DNA of 64,000 nucleotides, from assembly GCF_047675955.1 (NCBI RefSeq), contig NC_132909.1:42769931-42833930 (forward strand), in the 5' to 3' direction. The DNA comes from Chlorocebus sabaeus. Lineage: Eukaryota; Chordata; Mammalia; Primates; Cercopithecidae. Both the position numbers and the translations under genes were made by a program. The notes below the pieces were generated by a model. That model did no database searches. It was given only the letters and a program-made list of their open reading frames with translations, and was not told where the DNA came from. This document shows, one piece after another, positions 34,229 through 47,195 of this stretch (within the stretch, counting starts at the first letter, position 1; every line of letters starts with the position of its first letter).

Positions 34229-34503
34229 AGGACTTTTTTTTTTGACATGGAGTTTCACTTTTGTTGCCCAGGCTGGAGTGCAATGGCATGATCTTGGCTC
34301 ACGTAACCTCTGGCCCCCAGGTTCAAGGGATTCTCCCGCCTCAGCCTCCCAAGTAGTTGGGGTTACAGTTGTGTGTCACCACACTCAACTAATTTTGTAT
34401 TTTTAGTAGATAGGCTGGTCTCGAACTCCCAAACTCAAGTGATCCACCTGCCTCAGCCTCCGAAAGTGCTGGGATTACAGGTGTGAGCCACCATGCCTGG
34501 CCC
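34229..34503 (-). mobile_element. Alu
   Basis: Minus-strand Alu in the part of unit 1 that unit 2 lacks. Confidence 0.9.
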
Positions 34504-34889
34504 ATTTTTAGTCTTTTAAAGTAAACACAAATGTGTTTAGATAAAAGCTCATTTTAAGAGCACACGGAAGCTTAGCAGAAACATAGAATTAAATTTAGCT
34601 ATACAGAGTGATAAACACTAAAAGATGGTTTCTTTGAAAGAAACCTGATTAGCCAAGGTAATTGTCTAAAATTTGCAGGCTGAAGTACTTACACAGCAAA
34701 AGCAAAAACAGTTCAGGGCATAAACTGAACAGTAGAGTCTGTAGTTGTACCTAGATTTCTATTAATTACTTCAGAATAATTAGCATACTACACATTAGTG
34801 TATTATTACTAATAATAATTAGTAAACACTACACATAACACATAACTACACATAACAATACATTCATATACATTAAACAGTCTTGTCTT

Positions 34890-35169
34890 TTTTTTTTTTT
34901 TTTTCTGAGACAGAGTCTTACTCTGTTGCCCAGGCTGGAGTGTAAGGGCTTGTTCTCTGCTCAGTGCAACCACTGGGACCTGGGTTCAAGCAGTTCTCTT
35001 GCCTCAGCCTCCTGAGTAGCTGGGATTATAGGCACATGCCACCATGCCTGGCTAAGTTTTTGTATTTTTAGTAGAGATTGGGTATCACCTTGTTGGCCAG
35101 CTTGATTGTGAATTCTCTTGATCCACACACCTCAGTTTCCCAAAGTGCTGGGATTACAGGTGTGAGTCA
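34890..35169 (-). mobile_element. Alu
   Basis: Minus-strand Alu behind a T-run. Confidence 0.9.
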
Positions 35170-37465
35170 TAAATAGTATTTTTTATAATGCTATGAATAT
35201 AAAGCCACAATACTTACTTTGAATGAATCCCTTATATGGTTATTTTAATATTGTTATTTACACTTTTGAAATATAAACTTTGAAGTGTAAAGATTTTTTA
35301 AATGCTACATACATTACTACTAGTTTATTAAAATTATTCATACTTAGATATTTATATCTAATACCCCAAAAAATGTACTACAAATTGTTACAGTAGATAT
35401 TAGTCTGACATGTTTATTACTTTATTCAATAGGGATAATTATAAGTAAACACAATTTTAGTATCTTTTATTTCACTAAATTGGAATGCTGCTATTACTAA
35501 TGAAATAAAGACAGTTGATGTGGTCACCCAAAAACCATGATAGCTCTTCAGTTAACTATGTTGGAAGTTCTAATATATTCCACAGTGTGAACACAGTCAG
35601 ATTCTATTTCTTCATCAAAAAGTGTTGTTGGAAGTTGTCAGATGTATTTCAATATAGAACCCCCCTTCAATGGCTAGGAAATGAGAGAGCAGCAGAGATG
35701 AGAAAAAAGGCTTTATAAAATTCTTTTGAAATTGTGCCCCCTTTCTTCATAATGCTCATGTTTCACATGCTGAGAGTAATTGTGCACTTTGGGTGTTTAG
35801 AAAGAAAATGCTTTTAGAGGAATATTTTCTGGCTGACTTGATCAATCTTATATCAAAACTGAGCTTTTTCTTAAGATCTTTTTGACTTTTTTCTCTCAAA
35901 ATTATCTTGCTCAGGTGGAGATCTGTTTTTCTCTCCAATACTTTGGGTGTCTGTTTCAGAAGCCCTATTAGCATCCCATGGTGTCTGAATGAGGTGGGCC
36001 GTCACCGTGAGAACTTTTGGAGCTATTTCTATCTGGGCTCATGCTGGAAATGCATCTAAATTTTTCCCATGTCATCACAATTAAAAACTGGGGCTGAAAC
36101 ACTGGTCACATTCTCATGATTGTGAAGGTGCAATTCCACTCACGAGGCCTCCAGGCTCTCCTCCTGCAGCTCAGGCTTTCCTCTCTGATGTGACACCAGA
36201 GTGCTGCTGTGGGAATTGTGGTTCACATAAACTATGAGCTGTGCTCAAGGCTGTGCCTCAGTGGCAGATGATAGAGGTCAAGAGAGGACACTAGCAACTA
36301 GGAAAAAGCAAGCAAGAGTGCTGTAGCCAATGCCATAGAGCACAGAGCCATTGCTCTAAAATGTAAGTAGCCAAAAGGATAGAACTCTTTTCAACCATTT
36401 CTGTAGCCGAGTGAAAGCCTACCTTCAGCAAGTACCTGGTTTCAAGCTGCTAAACTACCTCCTGTTATGAAGATGTGAAAAGTTTATTTGTCATTGAATA
36501 TAAACAATTAGCATACACAGATAGCCTCTTCAATCTCCAGGTGAATTTAGGATGAACTATATATGACATGGTGCTGGAAATTCTTATATTTGTGGACTAA
36601 TTTTGGTGACCATCTTTCTGTCTCTGTAGTCTTTTAAGCAGATTGACTATAATGCATGTCACATTCAAGTTTGTGTAACAAAACAGTTTTCTTTCTGTTT
36701 ATTATTGTAGAATTTTTCTGGGACTGGAGAAAATTTTTCATTTAATTATTTTTTCCAAACACTGTAATTACCAGATGTGATATAAACACATAAGGTGCCA
36801 ACCAGAATTTACTATAGGGGGACTTTCCCTCAGACTTCTGGTCAACTCACACTTGTGCAACAAAGTGCATGCTGTCCCCTAAATATGCAGGCAGAATTGT
36901 GTTTCTGCCTGTTTGGTATCTATAGTCCTCTACAGTCAATTCTAGAGAGGCTGGACCAAATTTCTACCAACTTCACCGGGCAACAATCATTTTATCTCCC
37001 TCAATGATTCTTGTTATCTTCAGACCTGAAACTGATTCAGAGACCACGGGGCCCAGAAACCTAATCAGAGTAACATGTATTCATTGAGTACACATGTAGA
37101 CATGAGAATCTCCACTTTCCCCTTTTTTCTCTTGGTCAAATGATCACAAATGTGCAGGTAAGACCTGCTGCTACTCCAGCCATTCAGGCCCTAAATCTGC
37201 AGCTCTACATTTTGTAACCAGGTCTCGAGATTTGGGAAATGGAAAATTTTTATCTAAAACATGCAAGTACTTTTGGTTATAAAACTCAGACATTGAAAGT
37301 GCCGTTATGTCGTTCTCCCCCTTTGAATTATGTATTCATCTCTTGAAACTGTTCACTATTGCCACAGGTAGATATATATAAAACTAATAATACCACATTG
37401 GACACTATCTCATACCCTAAACCATAATGCTATATATCTAATCAATAACCAATGTTATTCCTTTT
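35170..37465. other. Longest stretch without recognised repeats
   Basis: About 2.3 kb with no Alu, L1 or ERV pattern that I recognise and no match elsewhere in the window. Composition is AT-rich with a more balanced part at 35,990-36,330. No open frame above about 75 codons and no splice-framed exon I can identify. It lies in the 4.1-kb part of unit 1 that is missing from unit 2. Confidence 0.5.
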
Positions 37466-37469
37466 TTTG

Positions 37470-37615
37470 TCTTTTTTTTTTTTTTTTTCCTTTTTGTGGA
37501 GAACGGGGTCTCGCTATATTACCCAGGCAGGTCTCGAACTCCTGGGCTCAAGCTATCCTCCCGCCTCTGCCTCCCTGAGAGCTGGGATTACAGGCGTGAG
37601 CCACCGCGCCCGACC
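37470..37615 (-). mobile_element. Alu monomer
   Basis: About 145 bp, a single Alu-like arm behind a T-run (FLAM/FRAM-type) on the minus strand. Confidence 0.75.
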
Positions 37616-38696
37616 ATGTTATTTCTTTAAATAAAATTTTCTGACAAACAACTATCAATCCACTCTCTGTCCCTTTGTTTTTGTCTTTACAACTCCTCTT
37701 GCAACTGCTGTTAGTCAAAGTTAGATTCCAGGCAACTTGAGTCTCTGCTCCCAGGTTATAATCCTTAAAGTTGACCCAATAAACTGTCTACTTATATTCA
37801 TGTTGTGTCAGCTTTTTTTTTTTTTTTTTCCCATAGAGACTTATTACTTAGAATGTGCTATTAGGGAATCTCTTCTCTGATTGCACTCCACTTGCTGTAA
37901 CACCAAAGGATGCAGAGCCAGGTGGATCCTACCTAGAATCTGCAGATAAGGTCTGGCTTCTGCCTGGGCTTTACAAACAAGCATCGGACTTTGGATAGAG
38001 AATGTACAGAAAACTTTAAAAAAAAAAAAGTATTTTCTGCATTGTGAAATGTCAACATAAACATCTTACAGCCCCCATTTGAGAGTGTGGCTCTGAGATT
38101 TTTCTCATCTTGTTCATTGATCTGATATAGTTATGTAAGAGTTTCCAGGAGGAAATAGAATCTGATGGCAGAATCTGTAAGTGTAAATAAGCATCTTAGG
38201 ATTGAGAGATCAAGGCCACAAAATATCCAGAGCCATGACCACAACTACATTTACCTGAAAAATGTGTTACTGGAGTAGAGTATTTTTGTTCTCTTACCCA
38301 AGAGCTAGCAAATCAGAATGAGTGATCGGGTTCTGGAGCATTTTCTACTTAGAATCAGCCTGAGTCTCTCCAGCCTGGCTTATCATTGAGACATCAGCCC
38401 ATGGTCACTGGGAATTCTCTCACAATCACCTAGATGTCTTTGAGGCATTTGGGAATATCCAGAGCAGAATTGTGTCAGGTTGATAAGACTGATTAATTCT
38501 GCTTCTGTCTCAGTGTAAGAGAAACCAGTCATCCTGTGTTTGTTCATCCCCTCATATAAGAGGTATCTTTGGTTGGTACTCAGATGAGAATTTATCCAGT
38601 TTTCTGGTACTTGGATGATAAACAAGAAGGAGACCTGGAGACCCAAGTAGATAAACTCGTTACTTCCATTTTATATGGCCATTAAAAAAATACATG

Positions 38697-38960
38697 GTGG
38701 GGAGGGATGGCATTGGGAGTTATACGTGATGTAAATGACGAGTTGATGGGCGCTGATGAATTGATGGGTGCAGCACACCAACATGGCACAAGTATACATA
38801 TGTAACAAACCTGCACGTTGTGCACATGTACCCTAGAACTTAAAGTATAATAAAAATATATATATACACATTTATATATAAATAAATAAAATTTAAAAAT
38901 TAACCTCTTTAAAAAAATCCCTTACCGGTAGAATTTATCATTAAATAATCATAATGATAA
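38697..38960 (+). mobile_element. Short 5'-truncated L1
   Basis: Only the last part of the L1 3' UTR (CACCAACATGGCACAAGTAT) plus an A/T-rich tail, flanked by AAAAAAATACATG. It is absent from D2'. Confidence 0.85.
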
Positions 38961-39179
38961 AAAAAAATACATGAAGCAGTCATGGTTCCTACAATCCAGA
39001 AACTTTTAGTCTAGACTAGCAACTGGATAAATAGTTGAATTAAGCATCATATGGTTGCTACAATATATAGATGTGTCCAAAATCTTGGGCTTTATTTACA
39101 CCACTTTATACTGTTGTGACTTCTGATGTCTACACCTGAAGTGATATTTATGAACAGAATAATTGTCACTGTTTTTTGT

Positions 39180-39209
39180 TTATATATATATATATTTTAT
39201 ATATATATA

Positions 39210-39242
<33 letters not shown>
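39180..39242. repeat. (TA)n(CA)n microsatellite
   Basis: Compound TA then CA repeat at the poly(A) side of the next Alu. Likely to vary in length between individuals. Confidence 0.9.
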
Positions 39243-39505
39243 GAATCTTGCTCAGTTGCCCAGGCTGGAGTGCAGTGGCACAGTCTCCACTCACTGCAAT
39301 TTCTGCCACTTGGGTTCAAGTGATTCTCCTGCCTCAGCCTCCCAAGTAGCTAAGATTACTGGCCACAGCCACGGTGCCCAGCTAATTTTTGTATTTTTAG
39401 TAGAGGCGAGGTTTCACCATCTTGGTCAGGCTGGTCTTAAACTCCTGCCCTCATGATCCACCCACCTTGGCCTTTCAAAGTGCTGGAATGCCACTGTGCC
39501 TGGCC
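39243..39505 (-). mobile_element. Alu
   Basis: Minus-strand Alu; shared with 46,078-46,372 of D2'. Confidence 0.9.
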
Positions 39506-39548
39506 GTATATTTTCTTTTACCTTGCTAACTTTACATATTTATTTTCT

Positions 39549-39554
39549 TTTTTT

Positions 39555-39585
<31 letters not shown>

Positions 39586-39868
39586 GAGACGGAGTCTCGC
39601 TCTGTCGCCCGGGCTGAAGTGCAGTGGCCTGATCTCAGCTCACTGCAAGCTCCGCCTCCCGGGTTCACGCCATTCTCCTGCCTCAGCCTCCCGAGTAGCT
39701 GGGACTACAGGCGCCCGCCACCTCGACCGGCTATTTTTTTGTATTTTTTAGTAGAGAGGGGGTTTCACCGTGTTAGCCGGGATGGTCTCGATCTCCTGAC
39801 CTTGTGATCCGCCCGTCTCGGCCTCCCAAGGTGCTGGGATTACAGGCTTGAGCCACCGCCCGTGGCCC
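39549..39868 (-). mobile_element. AluY, Old World monkey type, long T-run
   Basis: Minus-strand Alu with an oligo(T) of about 37, few mutations and the CACCTCGACCGGCTA variant; one of the youngest insertions here. It replaces about 190 bp still present in D2'. Confidence 0.9.
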
Positions 39869-40279
39869 AGATTCACCTTTTTTGGAGGCCTTATGTAGGT
39901 CTAGACCTACCCTGGAGTCTTGCCTCACAGAACTGATTGGCAGGGATAAGAGCTTTAGCTGGTGAATCCTGCAGCATTTCTAGAGCTGCTGCTCACAATT
40001 TCCTGAAATCCGAAAGCAGGTAAGTACAAAAAATAAAGTATGTATTTGAGAGTCTTCATTTTTAAATTTTCTATGAAAACGAGTGGATGCAGAGACATTC
40101 TATTTAGCAACTTGTTTTTTATTCCTGCAGATCCAGTAGTTGCTCCATAAGTCACAAAAAAAGTAAATATAAACAGAATAACATTTTCTCTTAAATAATT
40201 TTTCTTTTTATATCTCATTCATCTGTCTATACTTAGCTTTTATTCTATACAATTTTTTTAAAAAGTTGATGACAGAAAA

Positions 40280-40445
40280 ACAGAAGAAATTAAAATGCTG
40301 GGCCCATTTTCTAAATCCTGGTAATTATCAAATCCTTAGTACCAGCTCCAGGGTGTTATGAGAATTAAATTACATAATGTGTTATGCCCAGCACAGTGCT
40401 CTGTATCATACTTGAGCACATAGTAACTGCTTAATAAACATTGCA
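40280..40445 (+). mobile_element. MIR and flank; first arm of a local inverted repeat
   Basis: Contains the MIR-like 3' end (CCCAGCACAGTGCTCTGTAT, then CTTAATAAACATTGC). The stretch 40,280-40,426 is repeated in reverse complement at 41,107-41,261. Confidence 0.75.
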
Positions 40446-41106
40446 CTAGTACATGGGTACATGTTTTTTAAATCCAGACTTATTCAGACATTGCTGCCTC
40501 TGTTTCTTCTGCAAACTTTAAAGAGTCAGCAAAGAATATAAAACTTTAAGATGGAGATGAGTTGTCTTTATTTGTACCAGAAGTAGCTGGCTGTGACAAC
40601 AGTGCTAAGTGTAAGGGACCTCGCCTTTGCCTGCTTTTCTAACTAATGCTAATAATGAGCCAAGGAGGAGTAACATCAGCATTGACAGGGAACTTGTTTA
40701 AAACACTGATTCATGGACCCTTTTCAAACCTGCACAATCACATTACCTAAAGTGGGGCCAAAATTACCAAGTGATTTATAAGCTCTTTAAAGCTTGAGAG
40801 GCAATGCTTAGCTTTAGTGGTTATCAGCCCAGACTTCCCATTAGGATCACATGGCCAATACGCAGAAATCTGTTGTCCCCTCCCCACAGCTTCTGTTTAT
40901 TGTTCTGGGTGGAAGTATCCATGGTGTTTTAATGAAGGGCCTCATGTGACTCTAAGGTGAGGCTAGAATCAGGTATGAGGCCTTCAAAATACATTCATGA
41001 GAATTAAGTTCCACCTTTGCACTAAAGCATGGCCACAGGACCTTTTCTGTTCTGGCTTGGTATGGACAGGTCAGACTGGCGCATATTTGTATTACTGTAT
41101 GAAGCA

Positions 41107-41261
41107 GGTACTATGTGCTCAAGATTGTGATACAGAGCACTGTGCTGGGCATAACCCATTATGTGATTTAATTCTCATAACACCCTGGGAGCTGGTACTA
41201 AGGATTTAATAATTTCCAGAATTTAAAAAAAGTGTCCAGCATTTTAATTTCTTCTGTTTAT
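41107..41261 (-). repeat. Local inverted insertion copied from 40.28-40.43 kb
   Basis: Near-identical reverse complement of 40,280-40,426, about 680 bp away. D2' lacks this second arm (compare 47,825-47,865), so it was added after the tandem duplication. Confidence 0.85.
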
Positions 41262-41831
41262 CTCTACAGGTTCTGTAGCAGAAATTGCTGCTGTCTGTGG
41301 CAGGGGAGGGCACCTGAGGACAGGAAAGGAGAAACTTACTTTTTTATCTTCATGGAGCAGCACACTTTTCTAAATCTCTTCTGCTTTAAGGGACAGAAAT
41401 GGGTCGACTTTTTCTGTCTTTTCTGCCAGTTGATGTCATGCTAGCAGGTAAACATGTGATACTGACACCCTTAAAGACGTGTTCTCAAGATGCAGGTAAA
41501 AAAAAAAAAAAATCCAAAAATGTATTGCAACGAAAGGAAGCACCAAATAACTATAATATAATTTATTGCTTGCAAAAATATAGGCAGAAAAGGGCTTTCT
41601 TTTCTAAGGAAGAGCAAACAAGATTAGAAAGGAGATGGGAGGGGAACAGCAAATGGAGGGTGAAAAAGTCAGATTTTAGATCAGAGAATTTCTTACCCTG
41701 AAATCAGCATGTTCTTAGGAGGGACATAAAACGGGGTTGTATATTGACCCAGAATGAGGGTAGCTCAAAGTTCAGGAGCCTGAGAGAAGATAAACTTAAG
41801 TAAAGTTTGATTAAGAAATATTTTATTTTAG

Positions 41832-42137
41832 GCCGGTTGCGGTGGCTCAAGCCTGCAATCCCAGCACTTTGTGAGGCTGAGGCAGGCATATCACCAGAGG
41901 TCAGGAGTTCAAGACCAGCCTGGCCAACATGGTGAAACCCTGTGTCTAGTAAAAATACAAAAATTAGCCGGGCATTGTGGCAGGTGCCTGTAATCCCAGA
42001 TACTTGGGAGGCTGAGGCAGGAGAATTGCTTGAACCCGGGAGGCGAAGGTTGCGGTGAGCCGAGATGGCCCAACTATACTCCAGCCTGGGTGACAGAGCG
42101 AGACTCCATCTAAAAAAAAAAAAAAAAAAAAAAAAAA
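41832..42137 (+). mobile_element. Alu
   Basis: Plus-strand Alu with a poly(A) of about 27. Confidence 0.92.
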
Positions 42138-43599
42138 GATTGATTTTGACCACTGATGGCAAATTCAGCTTTTTTTTTTTTTTTTTTATTGAGAAAAAGG
42201 AGAAAATGTGCAGAGTGTGTGTCTGGCTGTGTGATAGGTAAGAAAAGGGAGCATCATCTTAATCATAATGGGAAGAGTGTTTCTTTCCATAAACTGTTCC
42301 TGAAGCACACAAAGGAAGGAGAATTGTATTAATCACAAATATTTTTCATAATTCTGTGTTTCATCTTTCCTCATCTCTTTTCTTTGTTCTATGCATTTCT
42401 TCCATTTGACTTTTCCTGGGCTACATCTTATATATGAAACCAGTAAACATAACTACAGTGTTTTGCTGAGTTCTGTGAGGAGCTCTACCAAATTATTGAG
42501 CTTCAGGGAGGTTATGGGAGTCCCCAATTTTTAAACAGTAGCTCAGAACCATAGATGGGCCCATGGGGTTTGTGACTGGCATCTGCAGTGAGGACAATGT
42601 TGTGGGACTGAGACCTGAATCAGGGTCTGTGCTGACTCTGGGTAGTGTTCAAATTCAAATGTTAGACAATGAGTTGGTGTTGGAGAATTGTTTGATGTTC
42701 AGCAAACTCTACAGATTTGGTGCCAGAAAAAAGATATCACAGAGGCCTGGCCTGGAATAAAACTCTGGGTGTTTGGGAATGGGAGGCTCTGCTCTTCTGT
42801 ACACAGGCTGTCACACTGCCCATTGTCCTGTGATTCCAGGTCTTCTCCCAGGGTGACAGAGGACTGAAAACTTAGAGGAAAGGAGCTCTGATGATGCACC
42901 CCCTTTTCTTGCAGCTGCCACCACAGGATTCCCACCCACTCCCAAACACACACACTAGATATTGACGTGTCCACACACCTCCCAGGACTAGGCACCACCC
43001 TCAGGAACTTCACCATGACATTTTTGATCCAAGCATTTCTAGACAAAAAGTCAAAAGTATCTATAAGTTTCCTTGCGTATCCCCATCCCCAGACACAGAA
43101 TCTGCAGCAGCAATCTGTTTTCTCCACCACCCTAGGTTCTGGCCCTCCTTTTCACAATCTCATCTGCCTACATGCACACAGAAATAAATCAGAGTACAGC
43201 CGTACCTAGGCCACTATCTGTAGCAAAAATCTGTCCATTCACTTACATTGCACTCTCTCCCACCAGGGGATTTTTTTTTTTTTTTTTTCTTTTAGCTTTT
43301 ATTTTTGGTTCAGTGTACACATGTGGGTTTGTTATACAGCTAAAATCATGTCATGGGGGTTTGATGTACAGATTATTTTGTCACTGAGGTACTACCCATA
43401 ACACCAAACAATTATGTTTTCTGATCCTCTGAGTCCTCCCACCCTCCAGCCTCAACTAGGCTTCAGTGTCTATTATTCTTCTCTTTGTGTTCTCTGCTCT
43501 TATTGCTTAGCTCTTACTTAAAAATAACAACATGCATTTGTTTTTGTGTTTCTGCATTAGTTTTCTTGTTGTTGTTTTTGTTTTGTCTTGTTTTGGTTT

Positions 43600-43885
43600 T
43601 TTGAGAAGGAGTTTTGCTCTTGTTGTCCAGACTGGAGAGCCATGGTACCATCTTGGCTCATCACAACATTCGTTTCCCGGGTTCAAGTGATTCTCCTGCC
43701 TCAGCCTCTCGAGTAGCTGGGGTTACAGGTCAGTGCCACCATGCCTAGCTAATTTTGTATTTTTAGTAGAGACAGGGTTAATCCATGTTGGTCAGGCTAG
43801 TCTCAAACTCCCGACCTCAGGTGATTCGCCCGCCTCAACCTCCCAAAGTGCTGGGATTACAGGCGTGAGCCACCACATCTGGCCT
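43600..43885 (-). mobile_element. Alu
   Basis: Minus-strand Alu, counterpart of 26,043-26,322. Confidence 0.9.
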
Positions 43886-44026
43886 CTGCATTCGTTTTCT
43901 AAGAACAATGGTTTCCAGATTCATCTATGTTATTGCAAAGGACGTGATTTTTTTAAATAGCTACCCAGTATTTTGTAATGTTTATGTACCGTATTTTGTT
44001 TTTACTAAATCTTTTATTTTATTTTA

Positions 44027-44322
44027 TTTTTGGAGACAGGCTTATTGCCTAGGCTAGAGTGCCAGGGCATGATATTGGCTTACTTTAGCCACAATCTCCC
44101 AGGCTTAAGTGATTCTCTCCTACCTCATCCTCCCTTGTAGCTGGGACTATATGCGTGCATTACCATGCCTGGCCAGTTTTTTTTTATATGTATATATTTT
44201 CCGTGGAGACAGGATTTTGCCATGTTGTCCAGACTGGTCTCAAACTTCTAAGCTCAGGCAACCCACCTGCCATGGCCTCCCAGAGTGCTTGGATTACAGG
44301 CATGAGCCACCGCATCTGACCA
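44027..44322 (-). mobile_element. Old Alu in L1
   Basis: Counterpart of 32,006-32,304, diverged. Confidence 0.75.
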
Positions 44323-46077
44323 TACCATATTTTCTTTATCCAGTCTATCATTGATAGGCATTTAGTGCCTGTCCATGTCTTTGCTATTGTGAATAGTTCT
44401 GCAATGAACATGCATGTAGATATGTCATTGTAATATAATAATTTATGTTTATTTGGATATATACCCAATTAGGAGGTTGCTGGGTCAAATGATAATTCTG
44501 TTTTTAGTTCTGTGAGAAATTGCCACACTGCTTTTTACAGTTGTTGAACTAATTTACACTCCCACCAGCAGAGTATAAGCATTCCCTTTTCTCTCCAACC
44601 TTGCCAGCATCTGTTATTTTTTGACATTTAAAAAATAGCCATTCTGATGGGTGTGATGCGGTATCTCATTGTGGTTTTTCTTTTAATTTATCTAATAATT
44701 AGTGATGAGCATTTTTTTCATATGCTTGTTAACTGCACATTTGTCTTTTGAAAAGAATATGTTCATTTTTTTTCTACTTTTTAATGAGGTTGTTTGGTTT
44801 TTTTCTTGTAAACTTGTTTGAGCTCTTAATAAATTCTGGACGTAGTCCTTTGTCAGAGGCAAAGTTTGTCAATATTTTCCTTGTTCTGTATGTTGTCTGT
44901 TTACTCTGTTGATAGTTTATTTGCTGTGAAGAAGCTCTGTAGTTTAAATAGGTCCCATTTGTCAATTTTTGCTTTTGTGGCAATTGCTTTTGATAGATTC
45001 ATCATGAAGTCTTTGCCAGTTTGTATGTCTAGAATGGTATTTCCTAGGTTATCTTGCAGAGTTGCTTATAATTTTAAGTTTTACATTTAAGTCTTTAATT
45101 TATTTTGAGTTGATTTTTGTATATGGTGTAATGAGGAGGTCCAGTTTCAGTCTTCTACATAGTGCTGGGTAGTTATTCCAGCACCATTTATGAAATAGAG
45201 AATTCTTCCCACATTCCTCTTGTCAGCTTTGGCAAAAATCTGATGGTTGCAAGAGGGTGGCGTTATTTCTGGGCTCTCTGTTCTGTTGCATAGGTCTTGT
45301 TCATTCATGGATTTTTTTATAACATATTTCCCTCTTCTGCATTTTCACCCATAAACATGCTTTCAAGTGCATACAGTATGCAAAATTCAGATGTCCAAGA
45401 GTTCAAAAATTTTAAAAAGTTCCAAAAAAATGTTTTATACCATGGAGCTAGCAAATTGGAACAGGTGATCTAGTTTCTGGAGCTCCACCAGGACAGTTCC
45501 ATTTTCTACTTAGAATCAGCCTGAGTCTCTCTAGCCTGGCTTATCGTTGGGCCATCAGCCCCTAGTCACTGGGAATTCTCTCATAATCATCTAGGTGCCT
45601 TTGAGGCATTTGAGGATGTTCCAAGAAGAATTATGTTAGGTTGACAAGAATGGTTAATTTTCCTTCTGTCTCAGTGTAAGAGAAAAGAGTCATCCTGTGT
45701 TTGTTCATCCTCTCATACAAGAGGTGTCTTTGATTGGTACCCAGATGAGAGTTTCTCCAGTTTTCTGGTACTTGGATGATAAACAAGGAGAAGATCTGGA
45801 GACTCAAATAGATAAACTAGTTGCTTCCATTTCATATGGCCATTAAAAAAAAAAAAAAAAAAAAAGCCAAGAAGCTGTCATGGTTCTTACAATCCAGAAA
45901 CTTTTAGTCTAGACTAGCAACTGGGTAAATAATTGAATTATGCATCATATGGTTGGTACAATAAATAGATATGCCCAAAATCCTAGACTTTATTTAGGCT
46001 ATTTCTTTACATTGTTCTGGCTTCTCATGTCTACACCTGAAGGGATATTTATGAATAGAAAAATTGTTATTATAATT

Positions 46078-46372
46078 TCTTTTTTATTTTTGAGATGGAG
46101 TCTTACTCTGTCACCAAGTCTGGAGTGCAGTGGTGCAATCTTGGCTCACTGCAACCTTTGCCACCCAGGTTCAAGCGATTCTCCTGCCTCAGCCCCTCGA
46201 GTAGCTAGTATTACAGGCACCTGCTACTGCACCTGGCTAATTTTTGTATTTTTAGTGGAGGCGAGGTTTCACCATCTTCGTCCGGCTGGTCTCTAACTCC
46301 TGACCTTGTGTTCCACCTGCCTCGGCCACCCAAAGTGCTGGGATTACAGGCATAAGCCACCGCGCCAGGACA
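46078..46372 (-). mobile_element. Alu
   Basis: Minus-strand Alu, counterpart of 39,243-39,505. Confidence 0.9.
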
Positions 46373-47074
46373 TATAAAATGTATTTCTTTTATGTTGTTA
46401 AGTGCATGGTATTTATTTTCTAATAAAATTACACTACAAAACCTGAAGGGATTTGTTTAAATTGCATATTACTATATAGTATAAATTTGACAGGGCAGTA
46501 GCTAGAAGAGATCAAAATTACAGAAACTCTGTGATTTAAGTTTCTTTCAGGTAAGCTTACAAAAAGCAAAACTGTTAGTACCCCAGTGACATAGAGAACA
46601 GAATTCTATAGGGTCCTCACCTTGTCCCAGATGTACCCTTTTTGGAGGCCTTATTTAGGTCTAACCCTACACTGGAGTCTTGCCTCACAGGACAAATTAG
46701 AAGATATCAGAGTTTTGGCTGGTGAATCCTGCTGCCTTTTTCTAGAGCTGGTGCTCACAATTTCCTAAAACCCAAAAGCAGATAAATGGGAAAAATTAAA
46801 TATGTATTGTAGAGTCTTAGTTTTTAAATTTTCTATTAAAACCAGTGGTTGCAGAGACATTCTCTTTAGCAACTTGTTTTCTATTCCTGCAGGTCCAGTA
46901 ATTGCTCCATAAGTCACAAAAAAGTAAATATAAACAGAATAAAATTTTCTCTAAGCTATGGTAAACTCTATATCTCTTTCATCTCTCTATATTTAGCTTT
47001 ATTATTTACCTTTGATGACAGACAAACAGAAGAAATAAAAATGCTGGGCCCTTTATCTAAATCCTAAAAATTAT

Positions 47075-47195
47075 TAAATCCTTAGTACCAGCTCCCAGGG
47101 TGTTATGAGAATTAAATTGCATAATGTGGGATGGCCAGCACAGTGCTTTGTATCTTACTCTTCAGCCCATAGTACCTGCTTAATAAACATTGCAT
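47075..47195 (+). mobile_element. MIR
   Basis: MIR-like 3' end with GCCAGCACAGTGCTTTGTAT and CTTAATAAACATTGC; counterpart of 40,330-40,445. Confidence 0.7.

Larger units (their letters stand above)
38210..41495. repeat. Tandem duplication block D2 (unit 1)
   Basis: Matches 45,447-48,070 in the same direction; its first ~950 bp (segment S) also matches 13,765-14,465 inverted. This copy gained an L1 tail at 38.7 kb, an Alu at 39.55 kb and a local inverted insertion at 41.1 kb. Non-repeat parts (39,870-41,495) show no recognised gene. Confidence 0.88.
43270..45250 (-). mobile_element. Older L1 3' half, minus strand
   Basis: Copy of the old L1 in D1, here only interrupted by Alus at 43,600 and 44,027. 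3' UTR and ORF2 remnants with many stops. Confidence 0.75.
41496..45430. repeat. Tandem duplication block D1' (unit 2)
   Basis: Compact copy of 23,676-34,050 without the young L1 and without the later Alus; it serves as the empty-site reference. It joins D2 at a poly(A) (41,500-41,515). A minus-strand frame at 42,699-43,130 corresponds to the one at 25,178-25,390. No gene is recognised. Confidence 0.88.

Noticed and set aside
41704..42162. 152-codon minus-strand frame
   Set aside because: Almost entirely an antisense Alu translation (GSSNSPASASQ type).
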